Source: Trichosporon coremiiforme
Taxonomy: Eukaryota > Basidiomycota > Tremellomycetes > Trichosporonales > Trichosporonaceae
Reading direction: 5' to 3'
Length of the DNA stretch: 64,000 nucleotides
NCBI GenBank assembly: GCA_039545355.1
Contig: BCJJ01000012.1
Span: forward strand, 265,067-329,066
Position 1 is the stretch's first letter. Every line of letters begins with the position of its first letter. Shown in pieces: positions 59,257 through 64,000 of the stretch. The notes under the pieces are model-generated. The model did not search any database and was not told where the DNA came from. It was given only the letters and a program-made list of their open reading frames with translations. The translations under genes were made by a program, and so were the position numbers.

Positions 59257-60020
59257 TGTCGTTTACTTTGATCTGTCTGTTGTAGATTAAGTAAAGTCGA
59301 GAAGGGCAGGAGATATGGAACTGAAATAGACTGGACACCGAGGGATGGCGCTTTATGTGCCCGTGCCCGCCCCGAACCACGCAGGGCCGGATGCATCTCA
59401 CTGGGCATGAGGGATGAGTACTTGGGCCTAGCGGCCCACAGTGGCCCGACGGAGTGAGCATGACGAGACCTCGCTAGAGCTACCGCGCTACCGAGTTGCC
59501 CCGCTGACCGAGGCCTTCTGCACTGTCAGTGGAGACTTGACCTGGTGACATGGTGATTCCCATTCCCTCTGACGTCATACCCACCACACGTCCTCCACCA
59601 ATCACTGCAGAACGGATTCACCTGTGCACCCTTGCATGGTTAGATACATCGTCATCCCTTCTGCGCGAACTGCGCGAGCCAAGCTCGCGCGCACACCCTG
59701 GAAGCATCACGTTATCACTGCATGGCATGGTACAAGGTATACAGACAAGCAGAAAGCGCAGGGAGGGGCAAGAAACTCGGCGCGTGCCGCTGTATCGCGG
59801 CGAGAGCAAAGGTGGATCGGGAATGTCATGGAATACAGGGTATCGGTGCGTCTGCGGTGACGCGGTGGCGCTGCTGCGCCGCCTGAAGACTGGAGGCAGA
59901 CATGATAAGGCGATTGACCCGGGTGTGGATAGAGACAACTGCGCGTGGTAGCTACTGCTGCGGCCAGCGACTGGCGCTAGCTGTTCGCTGCTCAGTGCGA
60001 GCGAAACTCGCACTTCGCAG
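59257..60020. other. Intergenic, upstream of the small mitochondrial gene
   Basis: The 764 bases between the 3' end of the SIP5-like gene and the start of the small mitochondrial gene show no recognisable gene. The first part carries the promoter of the latter. Confidence 0.5.
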
Positions 60021-62175
60021 CTAGTCATCATCAGCCATCGCCGCGAGGGGCTTGGACCGTGCCGCCCTCGGCACCGGGTCCGTGTACGACGCCGCAAAGG
60101 ACGAGCGCGACTCGAACGACTCGGCCATGCTGTGCCGGCTTGGCGAGATGTCGAGGGGTTCCTGGGTCACGTTGGCGGTAGGAGTCTGCGGGGCACTAGG
60201 CTGTGCCGGGGCCATGCGGGGCGTGGACGGCTCGTCGATATCGGGCGGGCTGGACGTCAGTACGTGCGAGTCCACGCTGCCCATGTCGATCAGGTCCGAG
60301 TTGGAGCGTTCCGGGGTCGGACCGCTGGGACCGGCGCTGAACTCGGTGATGCTGTCCCGGTCGCTGACTAGGGTTTGCGGCTGGCGCGTCGCGTTCACGT
60401 CCAGACTTCGCCGGCTCGCGGGGCCCAGGCTCGTCGAACCCAGCGGAGAGGGGTGGTGCTCGGACGAGATTGTGCTCGGCGTCGAGGCCGAGGCACTGCG
60501 TGCACGGGCGCTGGAGGAGGGACCGGGCCCAGAGCTCGACGAGCTCGAGCCGCCGCCCATCGTCGTCGGAGACGCGGCAAAGTGCACAGAGCTCTTCGAG
60601 TTGGCACGGCTGCGATTCACGGTGATCTTCGACAGGAGCTTCGAGGCCGCCGCCTGTGCACGGCCGCCACCGTGCCCATTGTTGTGCGGGTCGTTCGAGG
60701 ACGCGCGCCAGCTCGCCATCGTGCCCGCCGCGTTAGACGAGCGCCGAGAGCTCGAGGGCGTCGCGCCCATGGGTGATGACGGCGTCTGTCCCCCCGCTGG
60801 CGGCTGATTCGCTGAAAGCCGCCGCGTCTGTTCCGGGGCAGCCTGGGGCTGACCCTGAGCCTGAGTCTGGGGCGCGCCCTGCGGCTGGTTCTTGTTTTGA
60901 GTATCCGCAGTGGACTTGCGCTGGTGTTCCTCGTGGTCGAGGAGCGACAGGCGCATAGCCTCCATAATCATCATCTGGAAGTCAGCTCGAGCGCAAGTCC
61001 ACTCAACTCACCTCCTCCAGCTCGCGCTCGCGCTCACGCGTGCGCCTCGAGCGTCTACCTTCCTCTTGCGGAATCGACATGCTGAAATCGGCAGTGCCTG
61101 TCGCACGAGACGAGGTGTACCCGATGGGAATCAGGCGATCGCCGACCTGGCGCATCACAATGCGGCGGGCCGCACGGCGCGCAGCCGCCGCCTTGACAGC
61201 GTTCAGCTTGGCCTCCCAGTCGGGCCGGATCTGGTCTATCGTGATGACCTCCTTGGCCTTGGAGCTGACGCTCTTCCTCCGCGTCTGGCCGTTGCGGCTC
61301 GTCGTGGGCGTCAGCGGCTCAGAGCTCAGGGACAGCGCCTGGCTGAAGCCGCTGTCGCCCTGGTCGGGCGACGTGCTGAGTGCATGCGCGATGACGGCGG
61401 CGGAACCAGTGCCCGGCGCACCGAGAGGCGTGCCGACGCTACTCGGGGTGGTGCCGGCGAGGGGCGATGGGCGCTCGTAAATGACACCAAAGTCGGACTC
61501 GACGCAGAACGGGCAGCACGCAGACTCGCTTTCCAGGTGTGTCACGGTGGCGTCGGAACGCTTGATCTGGACGAAACACTCGGTGCACAGGGGCTGGTCG
61601 CAGCAGCGACTCGTGTTGATGTTGGGCGGGTAGTTCTGGTGAATGTTAGCGCTGCGCGCCACGCACACAAGGCGAGACTCAAGACTCACGAGGAAACAGA
61701 TCGGGCACTCGACAGCGCCGAGGTAGGCCTTTGCTTCCCGCCGCGCTCGCTCGGCTTTCTCCTCGGGTGTGCCCCATTTGAGCTTGAGCGCGGGGTCGCG
61801 CTCGTCCTTTAACCGGCGGGTGAACGAGTTGTCGACGTCGTCGTCATAGTCCTTCTCGCGCACCTCCTTCAGCTCCCTCTTGACGTCGTCCTCGGTCCAT
61901 CCCTCCTCAAAGTCGTCGAGGCCGCGGTAGAAGGGCGCCAACTGGTTGTCCAGGATAAGCTCGCAGACGACCTCCTTGCAGTAGTCGTGCGCTTGCGGGT
62001 GGCTGAGAGCGTGCGGGTTCTGCGGAGACAAGTGTCCGCCGTATGGCATCAACAGGGGCGTCTGGGGAGTGGGGGGAGGGGCAGGTGGGCGATTGTCCTT
62101 TGGCGGCACGGAGGAGGGTGGCGCGTCATTCGTCGGAGGCGAGCCGCCGCCTTGGTGGGAGGGCGCGTTACCCAT
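60021..62175 (-). CDS. SIP5: SIP5-like protein with RING-type zinc finger
   Basis: Three exons with introns of 54 bases (near 61632-61690) and 37 bases (60975-61011) give 687 residues. The start, MGNAPSHQGGG, has a Gly at position 2, like an N-myristoylation signal. A conserved helical segment follows (VCELILDNQLAPFYRGLDDF, residues ~70-90). The zinc finger [30 protein letters not shown], then CCPFC, is created by splicing out the first intron. Yeast Sip5 interacts with the Snf1 kinase and the Reg1-Glc7 phosphatase, so a link to glucose signalling is inferred. Later segments include WEAKLNAVKAAAARRAARRIVMRQVGDRLIP and the REREREL-EEMMIMEAMRLSLLDHEEHQ helix. The C-terminal 270 residues are Ser/Pro/Gln-rich and end in ADDD. 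Confidence 0.88.
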
Positions 62176-63381
62176 GGTGAGTTGATGGGATCAAGCAGAC
62201 ACCTGGTGTGTCCGCTGACTGGTGAGCAGAGTCAAGGAGGGGGGAAGTGTGAGATGTTGTTGTGGTGTGTGTTCGTGGTCCAAGCGGTGCAGACGGGTGG
62301 TCGGTGGTTGTCGTTAGGGTGGATGGTGAGGGAGGATTGGTTGGAGCACCACGCCTATGCAGGGTTCGATGTTGAGTGGTGGTCGGGGTGGTAGTATGTG
62401 TGTCAAGGGTATGGCCTATGCAGTGGCAAGGAACTGTGTGTGAGATGCTGGTTGGGAGAGGAGGAGAGAAGGAAGGAGATGGATCGGAGGGTGAATGATG
62501 GACACTGTGGAGTGTGAGTGAGTGAGTGAGTTAGTGAGTGATAGCGCAGCCCCGCGTAAGCGGACCATGTCCATGCACCATGCAACCATGGCACCAGGCG
62601 GCCGAGCCCCTGTATGCAGCAGTGCGTGCACCGGGCCGGATGTATTTTCATCGACCCGGATGGACGGTGCTTTGAATTGCCCAGCCCAGCCCAGCCCAGC
62701 CCTTTCTATTGCTCACTCACCCGGTTGCAGTCTGCAGCCCTCGTTTATGCACAACCCCACCCTCGTGCCGTGGCGGTACTCTGCACTTGGACAGATAATG
62801 CTGTTCCAGATGGCGTGACGAGCAAAGAACAAGGTGTTGCAAGGTCGTTGGCAGCCGGAACGATATGACAGAAGGATGCACAGCTTGATGCAACGTCAGA
62901 GATCTCTCATCGCTACTCTCACGCGTCAACATCGTGGTCATACCGTGCCATGCATGGTCTGATCATGGACAGCCTGGCTAGTCTGCAGCGACCCCGGGCT
63001 ACGTCAACGCCTACCGTGTTCCGATGCGCCAGACGCCCGTAGAAACAGCCTCTTGCCGCAAGCACACCTGAAATCACATGCACAATGGCCCCACCATCGC
63101 TCCCCCGTTCCGGTCGCAGGTTGCATACATGCGACTTTCCCAGCACTCCCGCCATACATTCACATAACCTTCCGGGCATCACTTCGGTCACTCGACCCGG
63201 TTCCTACACTCTCTCAGCTCGTCTGACACAGCGTATGACGTCTGGGGCACTTGCGACTGCCCGAACGCGGGCAAAAGCTAGCACAGCATGTCTAAAAAGT
63301 CGTAGCATCGAGGTGTCGTCCATCGTGCCCTACGGCACCAGCACTACAGGAATGTACAATGTAGAGGGGCAGTGTCTGCTC
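62176..63381. other. Intergenic with short GTGA repeats
   Basis: The 1.2 kb upstream of the SIP5-like gene holds no recognised gene. A GAGTGAGTGAGTGAGTTAGT-type tetranucleotide repeat lies at about 62510-62545, and four CCCAG units occur near 62680-62702. Confidence 0.5.
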
Positions 63382-64000
63382 CTACCGCGCAGCACCGACG
63401 ACGACGCGCCCGTCGACGCCCACGTTCTTGGCCTTCTTGGCCTTCCTGCGCCTCCCCGTGCCCTCCTCGCTAAGGAGGTCGACGACGGTGGGCTCGACGT
63501 AGCTCCAAATCTCGCCCTTGCGCTCCAGTTTCGGGTCGGCCCACGGCCGGTCGTGCTCCTTCCTCCACTCTGCGCTCTTGGCCCACTCCTTCGCGACGCG
63601 CTTCTCGTCCAGCGGCGGGGAACGGGGACGCGGCAGCGTGTCTGGCTCAGGCTCGGCGGGCGTGTGACTCGCTGAAGCTGAGGGGGTGACTTTCGTCTTG
63701 GTCGTTATCGTCGCGGTGGAACGGGCGAACTTGCCCTTCTTCCCGATCGAGCCGATCGTGAGCACGCGGTGTTGCTGGGGCTGCGCGGGTTGCCGGGGCG
63801 CATTGCCTGGCAGGGAGGGGAAGGCACCCCCGCCCGAGGCGGCGAGGAGGGCCTCCTTCCGCTCGCGCTCCTTGGTTTCGCGCTCGTCTTGCTCGTGCGC
63901 TAACTGCGTTTCGATGTCGCTCTCGACACGCTTGATCAGACGCGCGAGCTGCGGTGGGGAGTAGGTCGGTCGCGCGCACGAGGGGCAGGTCGCGTGCGGC
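63382..64000 (-). CDS. 3' part of a zinc-finger protein resembling RQT4/TRIP4 (partial)
   Basis: The gene runs off the right edge; about 206 C-terminal codons are visible in one open frame. From the edge it reads PHATCPSCARPTYSPPQLARLIKR, giving the last cysteine pair of a zinc finger. A charged helix follows (DIETQLAHEQDERETKERERKEALLA), then HRVLTIGSIGKKGKFARSTATI and a basic C-terminus (GTGRRRKAKKAKN). A zinc finger, a charged helix and an 'HRVLxI' strand in this order recall TRIP4 (ASC-1) and yeast Rqt4 of the ribosome-quality trigger complex. The diagnostic C2HC5 core lies outside the window, so the assignment is tentative. Confidence 0.5.
   Translation of the reverse strand, partial: PHATCPSCARPTYSPPQLARLIKRVESDIETQLAHEQDERETKERERKEALLAASGGGAFPSLPGNAPRQPAQPQQHRVLTIGSIGKKGKFARSTATITTKTKVTPSASASHTPAEPEPDTLPRPRSPPLDEKRVAKEWAKSAEWRKEHDRPWADPKLERKGEIWSYVEPTVVDLLSEEGTGRRRKAKKAKNVGVDGRVVVGAAR

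Overview
The window is nuclear DNA from a filamentous or yeast-like fungus. It is GC-rich and gene-dense, and most genes are cut by many very short introns of about 37-55 bases. These introns have GTRAGY-type donors and a CTGAC/CTAAC branch point lying only a few bases before the final AG. Together with the gene content this points to a basidiomycete of the Tremellomycetes, most likely the Trichosporonales. The taxonomic placement is inferred from style and protein resemblance, not from a marker gene. Most proteins were read by splicing exons by eye, so intron ends are predictions.

Layout. 1-2.2 kb: no gene recognised. 2.2-10.7 kb (+): branched-chain aminotransferase, nuclear poly(A) polymerase, and the meiotic MutS homologue MSH5. 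10.7-15.8 kb: a SAM-dependent thiol/halide methyltransferase (-), convergent with MSH5, followed by a divergent folate pair: a fused PABA (aminodeoxychorismate) synthase (-) and 5-formyltetrahydrofolate cyclo-ligase (+). 18.2-19.6 kb (+): a membrane-anchored glutaredoxin-like protein with no cysteine. 20.5-27 kb (-): a two-RRM, Mei2-like RNA-binding protein with a Gly/His/Arg-rich head and proline-rich tail, a FAHD1-type acylpyruvase, an MFAP1-type spliceosomal protein with an added zinc knuckle and RD tail, and TMA16. 27.1-29.4 kb (+): a mitochondrial PPR protein. 29.6-30.1 kb (-): a small Mim2-like membrane protein. 30.5-35.8 kb (+): Mediator subunit MED12. 36.8-41.2 kb (+): a SNF2/RING ATPase of the HLTF/Rad5 group. 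41.5-45.7 kb (-): a large DENN-domain protein. 49.2-50.8 kb (-): a Ser/Pro-rich protein with two UBA-like segments, lying between two unusually long gene-poor stretches of 3.5 and 4.9 kb. 55.7-57.6 kb (+): an acyl-CoA synthetase. 58.1-59.3 kb (-): a small three-exon mitochondrial protein. 60.0-62.2 kb (-): a SIP5-like RING protein. 63.4-64.0 kb (-): the 3' end of a gene resembling the RQT4/TRIP4 zinc-finger family.

Functional themes are mostly housekeeping: RNA processing (PAP1, MFAP1, Mei2-like), transcription and genome maintenance (MED12, HLTF/Rad5, MSH5), one-carbon/folate metabolism as a head-to-head pair, and mitochondrial function (PPR, Mim2-like, FAHD1, the small presequence protein). 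I saw no transposon, CRISPR array, rRNA or confident tRNA. I found no clear new multi-gene system. The most unusual items are the cysteine-free glutaredoxin-like protein, an 18-base microexon in the aminotransferase, and the zinc-knuckle fusion of MFAP1.
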